From JAWPMT01 sp965601475 (GTDB taxonomy: Bacteria; Bacteroidota; Bacteroidia; Cytophagales; Cyclobacteriaceae): DNA of 64,000 nt. A program made the translations under genes and the position numbers. The notes beneath the pieces are model-generated. The model was given only the letters and a program-made list of their open reading frames with translations. It was not told where the DNA came from and ran no database searches. The stretch lies in assembly GCA_965601475.1 (NCBI GenBank), contig OZ271832.1, positions 3,844,001-3,908,000 of the forward strand, read 5' to 3'. Each line of letters starts with the position of its first letter. Positions within the stretch are counted from its first letter, which is position 1. Positions 16,550 to 25,480 of the stretch are shown piece after piece.

Positions 16550-17923
16550 ATGAAATATTACGATTCCATTATCGATACCATCGGTAATACCCCACTCATC
16601 AAATTGAACAAGGTTAACGAAGGCATCAAAGGTACCATCCTGGTGAAGGTAGAGTACTTCAACCCGGGCAACTCGGTGAAGGACAGAATTGCACTGAAAA
16701 TGATAGAGGATGCTGAGGAAAAGGGTATCCTGAAACCTGGGGGTACCATCATCGAAGGCACCTCCGGAAATACTGGCATGGGGTTGGCACTTGTTGCAAT
16801 AGGCAAAGGCTACAAGTGTATTTTCACCTTGGCAGATAAGCAAAGCCAGGAGAAAATTGACATTCTTCGAGCCGTTGGAGCTGAGGTGATAGTGTGCCCT
16901 ACCAATGTTGAACCCGAAGATCCGCGCTCCTACTATTCTGTGGCCAGGAAACTAAATGAGGATATCCCAAACTCATTCTACCCAAATCAATATGACAATC
17001 CTTCCAACACGGCCTCACATGTTGAAACGACAGGTCCTGAGATTTGGCGCGACACTGACGGAAGAATTACTCACTACGCTGCTGGGATGGGAACCGGTGG
17101 CACTATCAGTGGTACGAGTAAATTTCTGAAGGCCCAAAACCCTGACATTGTCACTGTAGGCATCGACACCTACGGTTCAGTTTTCAAGAAATACAAAGAG
17201 ACCGGAATCTTTGATGATAATGAAGTCTATCCTTATTTGACTGAAGGTATCGGTGAAGATATTCTGCCAAAAAATGTGGATTTCAGTCAGGTGGACCATA
17301 TCGTCAAAGTCACAGACAAAGACTCTGCGGTCATGACCAGAAGGTTGGCACGTGAAGAGGGTCTCTTTATCGGCTGGTCGTGTGGTGCAGCGGCCTTCGG
17401 AGCTTTGGAGTATGCTCGGGAGAACCTGAATGAGGATGACGTGATGGTGATTATCCTGCCTGACCACGGAACAAGGTATCTGGGCAAAGTCTATAACGAC
17501 AATTGGATGAAAGATCATGGCTTTCTGGAATCTCGAAAGTTCGCGACGGCAAAGGATATCATTGAGCATCGGAATGGATCAAGCGCGCTATACACGGTTG
17601 GAAAAGACCTCTCTGTAGGAGAGGCCATTCTAAAAATGAATGCGCAAGGCATAGATCAGGCGCCTGTTGTGGATGGCGAAAGCTTTGTGGGTAGCCTTTC
17701 AGACACCAAAGTCCTAAAGAGTTTGCTTGACAACCCGGAACTCAAGAACCATAAGGTAGAGGAAATCATGGATCCTGCATTTCAGTTTGTTGGTATGGAC
17801 AACACCGTTGATGTGCTTTCCTCGCTGATCAGTAAGGAGAACAAAGCACTTTTGGTGCGTGATGAGAACCGCAAAGTACACATCATCACCCAAACTGATT
17901 TGCTGGTGGCAATGACGAACTAG
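16550..17923 (+). CDS. Cystathionine beta-synthase (PLP enzyme with CBS pair)
   Basis: 457 residues from the ATG at 16550. The PLP fold-type II domain occupies residues 1-320. The Schiff-base lysine is K44 in NPGNSVKDRI, the substrate loop is EGTSGNTGMG and the phosphate loop is GMGTGGTISG. Two CBS domains follow from about 340 to the end and may bind an adenosyl ligand, as in eukaryotic enzymes. The reaction is serine (or O-acetylserine) plus homocysteine to cystathionine; cysteine synthase activity cannot be excluded. The bacterial gene lacks the heme domain of mammals. It is transcribed alone and ends at the hairpin 17973-18003. Confidence 0.87.
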   Translation: MKYYDSIIDTIGNTPLIKLNKVNEGIKGTILVKVEYFNPGNSVKDRIALKMIEDAEEKGILKPGGTIIEGTSGNTGMGLALVAIGKGYKCIFTLADKQSQEKIDILRAVGAEVIVCPTNVEPEDPRSYYSVARKLNEDIPNSFYPNQYDNPSNTASHVETTGPEIWRDTDGRITHYAAGMGTGGTISGTSKFLKAQNPDIVTVGIDTYGSVFKKYKETGIFDDNEVYPYLTEGIGEDILPKNVDFSQVDHIVKVTDKDSAVMTRRLAREEGLFIGWSCGAAAFGALEYARENLNEDDVMVIILPDHGTRYLGKVYNDNWMKDHGFLESRKFATAKDIIEHRNGSSALYTVGKDLSVGEAILKMNAQGIDQAPVVDGESFVGSLSDTKVLKSLLDNPELKNHKVEEIMDPAFQFVGMDNTVDVLSSLISKENKALLVRDENRKVHIITQTDLLVAMTN

Positions 17924-17972
17924 AATCGCTATATTTAGTGTTCTAAAACAAATTCTAACTCTTTGCTTGCAG

Positions 17973-18003
17973 ATCCTCGCTCTTTTGAGCGGGGATTTTT
18001 TTT
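17973..18003 (+). terminator. Terminator-like hairpin abutting the murI start
   Basis: ATCCTCGCTC (17973-17982) pairs with GAGCGGGGAT (17987-17996), including one G-T pair, around a TTTT loop. Eight T residues follow to 18003. By shape it ends the cystathionine synthase transcript, but the murI ATG begins at the very next base (18004). It could therefore also shield the murI start in read-through RNA. Confidence 0.75.
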
Positions 18004-18753
18004 ATGAAGAAGAAGGTGATAGCCATTTTTGACAGCGGAGTCGGTGGTCTCACTGTGTTGAAAGAGGCTTCTCGTCAACTTCCGTCAGAGTCATTTCTCT
18101 ACTTTGCTGATAAGGAAAACGTCCCCTATGGTCCGAAGAGCCGACAGGAAATTCTGGATTTGACCCTCCAGGCTGTTGAGCAGATGCTAAAGTCTTATCA
18201 ACTCAAAGCACTTGTGATTGCCTGTAATACAGCCACAAGCGCTGCCGTTGCCCATCTCAGGCAGACGTATGACTTCCCCATAATCGGCATGGAGCCTGCA
18301 ATCAAACCGGCACTGAATAGTCTGAAAGATAGGAAGGTGCTGGTTTTGGCCACAGCGTTTACCCTAAAGGAAAACAAGTTCCACACCCTGGTGGAAAGGC
18401 TTGGAGCAAAAGATCAGGTTGAAGCCGTGGCTACAGGGGAGTTGGTACGCTTTGCGGAGGAGGCCGTTTTCGATAGATCTTCCATTGAAGGGTATCTGAT
18501 AAATAGGCTAGCCGGAATTGACCTCCATGGTTTTGGATTGGTCGTGCTGGGTTGTACCCATTTCGTATATTACCGAGATACCATTGCTGCAAGCACCGGC
18601 ATTCCTACCATCGATGGGAATATGGGCACAGCCGAGCGACTCCGCTCACTCATAGACCCGCCCTCTTCTGGTATTCAGGAAGTAATCTTCTTTCGCTCAG
18701 GTAAAGTATGCGATCGGCAACATTTTGATCCTTGGCTCAATCGACTTTGGTGA
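18004..18753 (+). CDS. murI: Glutamate racemase
   Basis: 249 residues, slightly shorter than usual. MurI makes D-glutamate for peptidoglycan. The N-terminal IAIFDSGVGGLTVLK is canonical, which confirms the start at 18004 even though it directly follows a T-run. The two catalytic cysteines are C74 in ACNTATS and C184 in LGCTHF. The 3' end overlaps the convergent serine hydrolase by 17 nt. No promoter is possible between the hairpin and the ATG, so transcription must come through or from within the preceding region. Confidence 0.92.
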   Translation: MKKKVIAIFDSGVGGLTVLKEASRQLPSESFLYFADKENVPYGPKSRQEILDLTLQAVEQMLKSYQLKALVIACNTATSAAVAHLRQTYDFPIIGMEPAIKPALNSLKDRKVLVLATAFTLKENKFHTLVERLGAKDQVEAVATGELVRFAEEAVFDRSSIEGYLINRLAGIDLHGFGLVVLGCTHFVYYRDTIAASTGIPTIDGNMGTAERLRSLIDPPSSGIQEVIFFRSGKVCDRQHFDPWLNRLW

Positions 18754-20251
18754 CGACCAGTTCATCGAAAAAGATATCTCCATTGGGGACGTTGAACTTT
18801 AGTCCCGTTACCTCGGCAAGGGAGTTGAGTTCAAACGTTACCAGTCCAAAGTCGAACCACGCATGTGTTTGGTCCCAATCTATCTCCCATGTATCGAGGT
18901 GCCAATGTTTGAGACTGGCGCTCAAGTCCGGTGCGTTGTCAAAGCTTAGGGTCAGTTCGGCGTTACTAATTTCGATTTTGATACCGCCGTGCAAAGGAGC
19001 TTCGTAACTTCCAGCATATGCCGCGATGTCCAAGGTTGATGACGTGTCTTTGAGTCTGGTGGATTGAATCTTTGAAATTCGGTCATCCCCATCTACATCA
19101 GATTCAAGGAATTCCTGTGACCAGTCCCGGCGATCTTCCTTGATGAAGTCATTGAGGAGTTTGAGACAGAGTGGTAGGGTAATACCTGACATACTGTTGG
19201 TGAGTATCACAATGCCCAGTTGCTCATCGGGCACCATCATTACCCTCGAATACATGCCGTCGTATCCACCGCTGTGGGTGACGACCATTCTACCAAAATA
19301 ATCGTATAGTCCCCAACCCAATCCATAGCCAGTGAAGTGCCTTCCGGGAATACGTGCTTCCGAGGCTTCGGTGATTACAAAATTGTTGTGAGGGGTCCAA
19401 AGTATCCGCTGCTGATCTCGCGGAAGGACCTCGGTGCCATTCCATATGCCATCGTTCAAATTCATCATCATCCATTGGGCCATGTCGGTAGTCGTGGAGA
19501 TGATGCCACCAGCTGCACCCATGTTATCCCAATTTACCCAGGAAATTGGGAGATTTCCTTCTGCGGATTTGTGTGGGGTAGCAGCATTGTCTGCGTCCAA
19601 ATTGTCTATTGATGTAATGGATTTATTCATGCCCAGGGGCTCGAAGAAGGTTTCCTTTACATACTCGTTCCAGTTCTTTCCTGTGACTGCCTTTATCACT
19701 TCACCTGCGGTGATAAACATCAAATTCGAATAGCCATACCCAGACCGAAAAGCATAGGCAGGTGGCAGGTGTTTGATCTTCTTGATGACTTCAGCAGCCT
19801 CGAGCTGTGATTTGTACCAGATGACATCGCCGCTGAAAGTTCCAAGCCCTACCCGATGGCAAAGCAGGTCGCGAATCGTGGTTTCGGATGTGGAGTACCG
19901 GTCATAGAGCTCAAAATAGGGTAGAATATCAACTACCTGATCATCCCAGGAGAGCTGACCATCTGCGACAAGGACCGCAAGAGCGGAAGACACGAAAGCC
20001 TTTGTATTTGATGCAATAGCGAATTGCGTGTTGCTGTCGACGGCCAACTCTGAACCCTTCTTCTTCGTGCCAAAACCCTCATTGAAAATGACTTTGTTCT
20101 CTTTGACAATGGCAACGGCCATGCCCGGGACACCCCAATCAACTCTTGCTTGCTCAATGTACTTCCGAGTGCTACCTGGGATTGATTGGGCCCATGTGTG
20201 CGTGGTAATCGAGTATATCGCAATCAAGACTGCAACTTGTATGTGCTTCAT
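18737..20251 (-). CDS. Exported serine hydrolase, beta-lactamase fold
   Basis: 504 residues with a signal peptide (MKHIQVAVLIAIYSITTHTW, cleaved near AQ). The class C-like active site is complete: S81-N-T-K84, Y174-S-N176 and HSGGYDG at about 338. A beta-barrel-like C-terminal domain of about 100 residues, of the DUF3471 kind, follows. Proteins of this group act as D-aminopeptidases, esterases or carboxypeptidases rather than true beta-lactamases. The substrate is unknown. It is a single gene, 3'-overlapping murI. Confidence 0.83.
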   Translation of the reverse strand: MKHIQVAVLIAIYSITTHTWAQSIPGSTRKYIEQARVDWGVPGMAVAIVKENKVIFNEGFGTKKKGSELAVDSNTQFAIASNTKAFVSSALAVLVADGQLSWDDQVVDILPYFELYDRYSTSETTIRDLLCHRVGLGTFSGDVIWYKSQLEAAEVIKKIKHLPPAYAFRSGYGYSNLMFITAGEVIKAVTGKNWNEYVKETFFEPLGMNKSITSIDNLDADNAATPHKSAEGNLPISWVNWDNMGAAGGIISTTTDMAQWMMMNLNDGIWNGTEVLPRDQQRILWTPHNNFVITEASEARIPGRHFTGYGLGWGLYDYFGRMVVTHSGGYDGMYSRVMMVPDEQLGIVILTNSMSGITLPLCLKLLNDFIKEDRRDWSQEFLESDVDGDDRISKIQSTRLKDTSSTLDIAAYAGSYEAPLHGGIKIEISNAELTLSFDNAPDLSASLKHWHLDTWEIDWDQTHAWFDFGLVTFELNSLAEVTGLKFNVPNGDIFFDELVVTKVD

Positions 20252-20495
20252 TAATTAGACATTTAGAATAACTGCTTCACCGTAAATGATCCAAAATATA
20301 ACGATTAATGCTAGGATTCCCGATGATCATCAATAGATACGGATCGTAACGGGGTCTGGAATACAGTGGAGTGTGGGCTCTTAAGCAAGGGCTGGTATTG
20401 CCTTCAAGCTCCCCAAGTTTTTTGTGACGTGGAATGACTGAACTTTCAGTTTCCATCTTAAGAGATAAGCAACAAAATTTTCATAAATTCAAGCC

Positions 20496-20939
20496 ATGTC
20501 CGAGGTATTAGTGCAATGGCATAACGTCGTCAAAAACCAGGATACCAGCATTCTCAAAGGCTTGTTGCATCCAGATTGTATATTCTATTCCCCCCTTCTG
20601 TACAAACCACAGGAGGGTAGGGTACTGACTTCAATGTATCTCAAAGCCGCAGCCCGCATGTTTGGGAAGGCGGAGTATTTTAAATACATCAAAGAGGTAG
20701 AACAGGGGAGATCTGCTGTGCTTGAATTCAACGCCAGGTTTGAGGAAATTGAGGTGGATGGTGTGGATATTTTGACCTGGGATGAGCATGGCAAGATCAC
20801 GGAGTTCAAGGTGATGATACGACCTTTCAGAGCCATTGAAAAGGTGGGGGAGATGATGATGTCCGAACTTCAGGACATCTCACTTAAGGACAAGGTGGGC
20901 GTTCAATTGGATAAGACCTGGCGAAAGTTTACGAAATAA
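20496..20939 (+). CDS. NTF2-like (SnoaL-type) small protein
   Basis: 147 residues. The start (SEVLVQWHNVVKNQDTSILK), followed by LLHPDCIFYSP and the late DEHGKITEFKVMIRPF, shows the helix-then-curved-sheet pattern of the NTF2-like fold. Members bind small hydrophobic molecules or act as isomerases and hydrolases; none can be assigned here. There is no signal peptide. It lies 38 nt before the LOG-family gene on the same strand and may be co-transcribed with it. Confidence 0.7.
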   Translation: MSEVLVQWHNVVKNQDTSILKGLLHPDCIFYSPLLYKPQEGRVLTSMYLKAAARMFGKAEYFKYIKEVEQGRSAVLEFNARFEEIEVDGVDILTWDEHGKITEFKVMIRPFRAIEKVGEMMMSELQDISLKDKVGVQLDKTWRKFTK

Positions 20940-20977
20940 GTATTCCTTCACTTAATTTCCCCACTTATTCGAGCATT

Positions 20978-21559
20978 ATGAAGAGTATCGTCGTTTTCTG
21001 CGGTTCCAGTGATGGTAATCATGAGTCTTTTACGAAAGTTACTGAAGAGACCGGGCGTTTGCTGGCAAGAGAGGGCATTCGTTTGATCTACGGTGGCGGA
21101 GGTATTGGTTTGATGGGGAAACTGGCGCGAGCTGCCTTAGCAGAAGGCGGTGAAGTCGTCGGCGTAATCCCCCATTTTCTCAATACCCGGGAGATAGCCT
21201 TCGACGGAGTCACAGAGCTCATCAGGGTGGAGTCCATGCATGATCGTAAAATGAAAATGCATGAATTATGTGATGGGGTAATGGCACTGCCTGGCGGATA
21301 TGGTACCTTGGAGGAATTGTTTGAGTTCATCACCTGGGCGCAGCTAGGGTTGCATCACAAACCTGTGGGTGTCGTCAATGTGAATGGCTTTTTTGATCCC
21401 CTTTTGTCGTTTCTTGATGGGGCCATGAAGTCTGGCTTTCTCAACAAGAGCAACCGGGAAATGCTACTGCAATCCGTTTCACCTTACGAGTTGCTAGGGA
21501 TGATGAAGTCATACCAGCCAATAAAAGTGACCAAATGGATGAGTTCCGAAGAGACTTAG
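20978..21559 (+). CDS. LOG family nucleotide phosphoribohydrolase
   Basis: 193 residues. The Rossmann-like core begins IVVFCGSSDG and continues with IYGGGGIGLMG, and the signature PGGYGTLEE (105-113) carries the catalytic Glu. Known family activity is cleavage of nucleoside 5'-monophosphates into base and ribose phosphate, often described as cytokinin activation. In non-plant-associated bacteria it is probably nucleotide salvage or clearance. The stop overlaps the convergent gluconate permease by 4 nt. Confidence 0.88.
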   Translation: MKSIVVFCGSSDGNHESFTKVTEETGRLLAREGIRLIYGGGGIGLMGKLARAALAEGGEVVGVIPHFLNTREIAFDGVTELIRVESMHDRKMKMHELCDGVMALPGGYGTLEELFEFITWAQLGLHHKPVGVVNVNGFFDPLLSFLDGAMKSGFLNKSNREMLLQSVSPYELLGMMKSYQPIKVTKWMSSEET

Positions 21560-22881
21560 ACAAAAGCCGAGAGCAAAAGGCAGCCAATCAATCCGCATAG
21601 GGCAATGAGTGTCTCCATCACCGTCCAGGATTGCAGGGTTTGCTTTTCGGTGAGGCCCAGGTAACGATTGACCAACCAAAAGCCACTGTCATTTACATGT
21701 GAAAGAATTGTTGCTCCGGAAGCGATGACAATGACCACCAGGGCTTTCTGAAATTCTCCTAAATCCACCCCCATCACCGGTGCAGTCAAACCAGCCGCTG
21801 TGATCATGGCCACTGTGGCGGACCCTTGAAGAATACGCACCACGGCTGACACTAGAAATGAAAACAACAGCAATGGCATACCACTGGATGAAATCGCCTC
21901 TGCAATCATCTTCCCGGAACCGGTATCAACCAGGAGTTGCTTGAAAGCTCCCCCTGCTCCGGTGAGCAAAATGATGGTTCCGGCAGTGGCTAGAGAATCC
22001 GTACTAATTTCAAAAAGTTCTTGTCGCGAGTAGCCTCTGCGTACGCCCAGGAAGTACCAAGCCAAAAGGTTGGCAATGATAAGGGCGGTGAATGGATGCC
22101 CAAGAAGTTGAATCAAGGGCAATATGGGATTACCGGCAAGGAAGTTGGATGAGACGGTGTTACCGACAATAAGAATGATGGGGATCCCAATAATCCCACT
22201 TATCAATCCAATTGGGGGAGTTTCTGACGATCCGGCGTGCGTGATTTCCGCAGGTGCTGGGATATGTATTTTCCTGGCGATGATGCGACCAAAAAGGGGG
22301 CCGGCTACGAAGGAGGTGGGTATCCCGATAATAAAACCAATGAGTATTACTGCGCCAAGATCGGCGCCAATGATTTCCGCGACAGCAATGGGGCCAGGAG
22401 TGGGGGGGATGAAGCTATGGGTGATGGCGAGACCGGCTAATAGCGGTATCGCATAGAGGAGCAAAGATTTCTCAGTTTTTCTCTGTAGCGCATATACGAT
22501 GGGTACCAGGATAATAAACGCGACATCGAAGAATACGGGAATGGCCACAAGGAAACCCGTGATCACCAGTGCCCAGGGAGCTCGTTCTTCACCGAATCGC
22601 CCCAGGAGGTATTGGGCAAGCCCTTGAGTACCTCCTGATTTCTCCAGGATAGCACCAAATATCGAACCCAGTCCAACGACAGTTGCCACAAATCCCAGTG
22701 TGCCTCCCATGCCGTTCTGCATGCTTTGAACAATATCCAGTGGTGGCATACCCGCTACCAGTCCGACGACCAGGCATGCGATGAGGAGTGAAATAAAAGC
22801 CTGAATACGCAAAGCAAGGACTAAAGTCAGCAGAACGGTGACACCGAGGAATACGGCTAGCAGTAAGTCAATTTCAATCAT
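21556..22881 (-). CDS. gntP: Gluconate permease, GntP family
   Basis: 441 residues with about 12-14 membrane helices. The pattern matches the GntP family: GSIFGAILEKSGG early, the loop THSFIPPTPGPIAVAEIIGADLG (TPGP core) and HVNDSGFWLVNRYLG near the end. It imports gluconate or a related sugar acid with protons. It lies 27 nt after gluconokinase on the same strand. The pair gives uptake and phosphorylation to 6-phosphogluconate. Confidence 0.9.
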   Translation of the reverse strand: MIEIDLLLAVFLGVTVLLTLVLALRIQAFISLLIACLVVGLVAGMPPLDIVQSMQNGMGGTLGFVATVVGLGSIFGAILEKSGGTQGLAQYLLGRFGEERAPWALVITGFLVAIPVFFDVAFIILVPIVYALQRKTEKSLLLYAIPLLAGLAITHSFIPPTPGPIAVAEIIGADLGAVILIGFIIGIPTSFVAGPLFGRIIARKIHIPAPAEITHAGSSETPPIGLISGIIGIPIILIVGNTVSSNFLAGNPILPLIQLLGHPFTALIIANLLAWYFLGVRRGYSRQELFEISTDSLATAGTIILLTGAGGAFKQLLVDTGSGKMIAEAISSSGMPLLLFSFLVSAVVRILQGSATVAMITAAGLTAPVMGVDLGEFQKALVVIVIASGATILSHVNDSGFWLVNRYLGLTEKQTLQSWTVMETLIALCGLIGCLLLSAFV

Positions 22882-22908
22882 CTTTTGATTTATTGGGTCA
22901 GAATATAG

Positions 22909-23403
22909 TCACAATTGGAGTTTGCTTATGATCTGATCCACAATCTCCACCGGTGAAGCGGAAATGTCCAACTTCAAAGCCTGGTCTGGGGCTTCCAAGG
23001 TCTCCAACTGTGACTTTAGCAAGGCTGGGGGCATAAAATGGTCTGCTCGCGCTTTCATCCGCTTGGATAGCAGTTCAAATGATCCTGTAAGAAATATCCA
23101 GGAAATGGCTACGGACTCGAACGAGGAGAGTGTCTTACGGTAGCTAGCTTTCAGTGAAGAACAGGCCAGAATGGCTCCTGGAGGTCGTTGGGACCAATTC
23201 TTTATGTGTTGGGCAAGCGCGGTCAACCATGGTTCCCGATCTGCATCATTCAATGGCAATCCTGCTCTCATCTTGCTGATGTTGGCTTTAGGATGAAAAT
23301 CATCAGCATCGAAAAAAGGAATGTTTGTCTTATCTGAGAGAAGCTTGCCAACCGTTGTCTTCCCGGTCCCCGAAACCCCCATGATGACGATTACCTTGCT
23401 CAT
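22909..23403 (-). CDS. gntK: Gluconokinase
   Basis: 164 residues, normal for GntK. The Walker A motif is GVSGTGKTT (from residue 9). PFFDADDFHPKANISKM binds gluconate and LACSSLKASYRKTL is typical of the family. It phosphorylates gluconate with ATP to 6-phosphogluconate for the pentose phosphate or Entner-Doudoroff routes. The start shares one base with the stop of the upstream PqqB-like gene (TGATG), so the three genes 24347-21556 form one operon. Confidence 0.92.
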   Translation of the reverse strand: MSKVIVIMGVSGTGKTTVGKLLSDKTNIPFFDADDFHPKANISKMRAGLPLNDADREPWLTALAQHIKNWSQRPPGAILACSSLKASYRKTLSSFESVAISWIFLTGSFELLSKRMKARADHFMPPALLKSQLETLEAPDQALKLDISASPVEIVDQIISKLQL

Positions 23404-24347
23404 CAGAGGTCAATTATCATACCTTCTACGGCTACGTTGAAGCCTTGTTGTAGCAACTCCCACCTGGCCTTTTCGCTTGTCAATAGTGGGTTTGTATGGT
23501 TGAAATGTGTGAAGAACACCTTCGCCTTGTCCTTGGGCTTGAGTTCCCGGAGATGTTCGACGGTCTCTACTACAAACGGAAGTGGAATTTTGGACATATC
23601 CCTGCCTGGCAACTCGCCATTTTGATTGAAGGTCCCGTCAACCAAGGCAATATCGCAGCCTTGAATGACCGCAACCAGGTCTTCTTCCCATTCCTGCCAT
23701 TTGTTGATGTCCGGGATGAAGACCACTCTCTTTTGGGGCCCCTCGATTTCAAAACCGACTGTCTCTGAGAATTCGTCACGGTGAGGAACTATGAATGGCC
23801 TAATGGTGAGCTTCGGAAGCTCCACTTTTCTGCCATCTTCCAGGTCTCGAATTTCTATGTTCTTCAAAGCAACGAGTTGGCTCCATGGACCATTGGTTTC
23901 CAGGAAAGTTCTCATTTTCGGCATGGCATAAACAGGGACTTTCCAGGCTCCCATGGCTTCTCTTCCCAAGTACATGAGGCCTGTATAGTGACCAATGTGG
24001 GCGTGGGTGAGGAATATGCCATCAGGAAAAATCGGTTGTTGCAGTAGCGCATTGCGAAGGTTATCCCACTGCTCGGTGAAATCAGGCGTCGCATCGATCA
24101 AATAGGCCTTGCCTTGCTGGTGATCCAAAATGCCAAGGGAGCTTACCAGTCGCTTTTCCTGCAGGCCTTCCCGGTAGACTCGGCAACAGGATCTGTCACA
24201 TCCCACCTGAGGGTACCCTGCATCCTGGGCAATGCCCAGGATCATCAATTGGATTTCAGATTTTTGTGCAAATACCCAGGGTCCGCACAAGAGCAAATAC
24301 ATCCAAAATACGAACTTTGGGGTCGCGTCGAGTAAGCGTTTGTCCAT
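23403..24347 (-). CDS. Exported MBL-fold hydrolase, PqqB-like
   Basis: 314 residues; a start at residue 17 (MYLLLCGPWVF) is also reasonable and gives a compact signal peptide ending at FAQ. The body matches PqqB-like metallo-beta-lactamase proteins (LGIAQDAGYPQVGC near the start). The metal motif reads THAHIGHYTGL, with Gly where the classic HxHxDH has Asp. Cysteines 50, 54 and 55 could hold a structural metal. PqqB acts late in PQQ synthesis, but no other pqq gene is here and a periplasmic location is unlike PqqB. Co-transcription with gluconate genes suggests a link to periplasmic sugar oxidation, which is speculation. Confidence 0.72.
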   Translation of the reverse strand: MDKRLLDATPKFVFWMYLLLCGPWVFAQKSEIQLMILGIAQDAGYPQVGCDRSCCRVYREGLQEKRLVSSLGILDHQQGKAYLIDATPDFTEQWDNLRNALLQQPIFPDGIFLTHAHIGHYTGLMYLGREAMGAWKVPVYAMPKMRTFLETNGPWSQLVALKNIEIRDLEDGRKVELPKLTIRPFIVPHRDEFSETVGFEIEGPQKRVVFIPDINKWQEWEEDLVAVIQGCDIALVDGTFNQNGELPGRDMSKIPLPFVVETVEHLRELKPKDKAKVFFTHFNHTNPLLTSEKARWELLQQGFNVAVEGMIIDL

Positions 24348-24373
24348 GCCTAGAAGTAAATATCGTAATTTCG
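24339..24373 (+). promoter_or_regulatory. Candidate promoter of the nuo operon
   Basis: TTTG at 24339-24342, then 23 nt, then TAATTTCG at 24366-24373, one mismatch from TAnnTTTG. It overlaps the start of the divergent PqqB-like gene and would give nuoH a leader of about 35 nt. Confidence 0.35.
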
Positions 24374-24415
24374 AACTGTCTTCTTGGGAATTGAGTTAAT
24401 CAATCCGAATCGCAC

Positions 24416-25468
24416 ATGACTTTTTTCTTTTACTTGCCTTTCCTTCTTGGTTTTGTGGTAGTCGGTGTCTACGGTGAAAGGAAGATTTCCGCATTCATAC
24501 AAAACCGCCTGGGCCCGATGGAGGTAGGTCCGAAGGGGGCCCTCCAGACGATTGCCGACCTTTTGAAGATGCTCCAAAAAGAGGATATCGTTCCCGCAAA
24601 AGCAGATCGAGTTTTGTTTATAATGGCTCCACTGGTTGTTTTTGCGGCGATTTTCCTGGGGTTTGCCGTGCTGCCCTTGACAGCCGGTGTATCTGGTAGC
24701 GCAATTCCCACAGGTATATTCTTTCTGCTGGCCATTGTTTCACTGGATGTGCTTGGTGTCCTTATGGCTGGCTGGGGGTCGAATAACAAATTCTCGCTGT
24801 ACGGTGCCATGAGATCAGTTTCACAGATTGTGTCCTATGAGATTCCATTGGGACTGAGTGTGCTTTGTGTAGTGATGATTACGCAAACGCTGGATATGCA
24901 TCAAATGAGTGTGCAACAAGGCACTGGCTTTGAGAATTACCTCTTCGGGATCCGAGCCACCAACCTCTCAATCAGTGGTATCGGTGGCTTTCTGACATGG
25001 AACATTTTCAGAGCACCCTTGCTGTTGGTTGTTTTTCTGATATTCTTTATCGCTGGTTTGGCAGAAGCCAATAGAGCTCCATTTGATTTGCCAGAGTCTG
25101 AATCTGAAGTGATAGGTGGCTACCATACTGAATACTCAGGGTTTAGATTTGGTATCTTCATGCTGGCTGAATATGGTATGATGCTATTAGTGTCATTTCT
25201 GGCAGCTATTTTGTTTTTTGGTGGCTGGCAGACACCTCTACCGAACATTGGTGGCCTCCAGTTGGCAGATTGGACTACCGGTGAGTTCTGGGGTGTTTTT
25301 TGGCTGGTGGGCAAGGCACTGGTGTTTGTCTTTATTCAAATGTGGATTAGGTGGACCGTGCCAAGACTACGTGTAGATCAACTAATGGATATGGCGTGGA
25401 AGTATCTTACACCGATTGCGTTGGTTATGGTTTTTTTGTGTGGGATTTGGAGGCTATGGGTGATGTAA
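24416..25468 (+). CDS. nuoH: NADH-quinone oxidoreductase subunit H
   Basis: 350 residues, eight membrane helices. NuoH joins the peripheral and membrane arms of complex I and forms the quinone chamber. The signatures GERKISAFIQNRLGP near the N-terminus and EANRAPFDLPESESE in the quinone-site loop are intact. It is the first gene of nuoHIJKLMN. The upstream neighbour is a divergent unrelated gene, so nuoA-G must lie elsewhere in the genome. Confidence 0.95.
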   Translation: MTFFFYLPFLLGFVVVGVYGERKISAFIQNRLGPMEVGPKGALQTIADLLKMLQKEDIVPAKADRVLFIMAPLVVFAAIFLGFAVLPLTAGVSGSAIPTGIFFLLAIVSLDVLGVLMAGWGSNNKFSLYGAMRSVSQIVSYEIPLGLSVLCVVMITQTLDMHQMSVQQGTGFENYLFGIRATNLSISGIGGFLTWNIFRAPLLLVVFLIFFIAGLAEANRAPFDLPESESEVIGGYHTEYSGFRFGIFMLAEYGMMLLVSFLAAILFFGGWQTPLPNIGGLQLADWTTGEFWGVFWLVGKALVFVFIQMWIRWTVPRLRVDQLMDMAWKYLTPIALVMVFLCGIWRLWVM

Positions 25469-25480
25469 CTTTGAGTTGAA

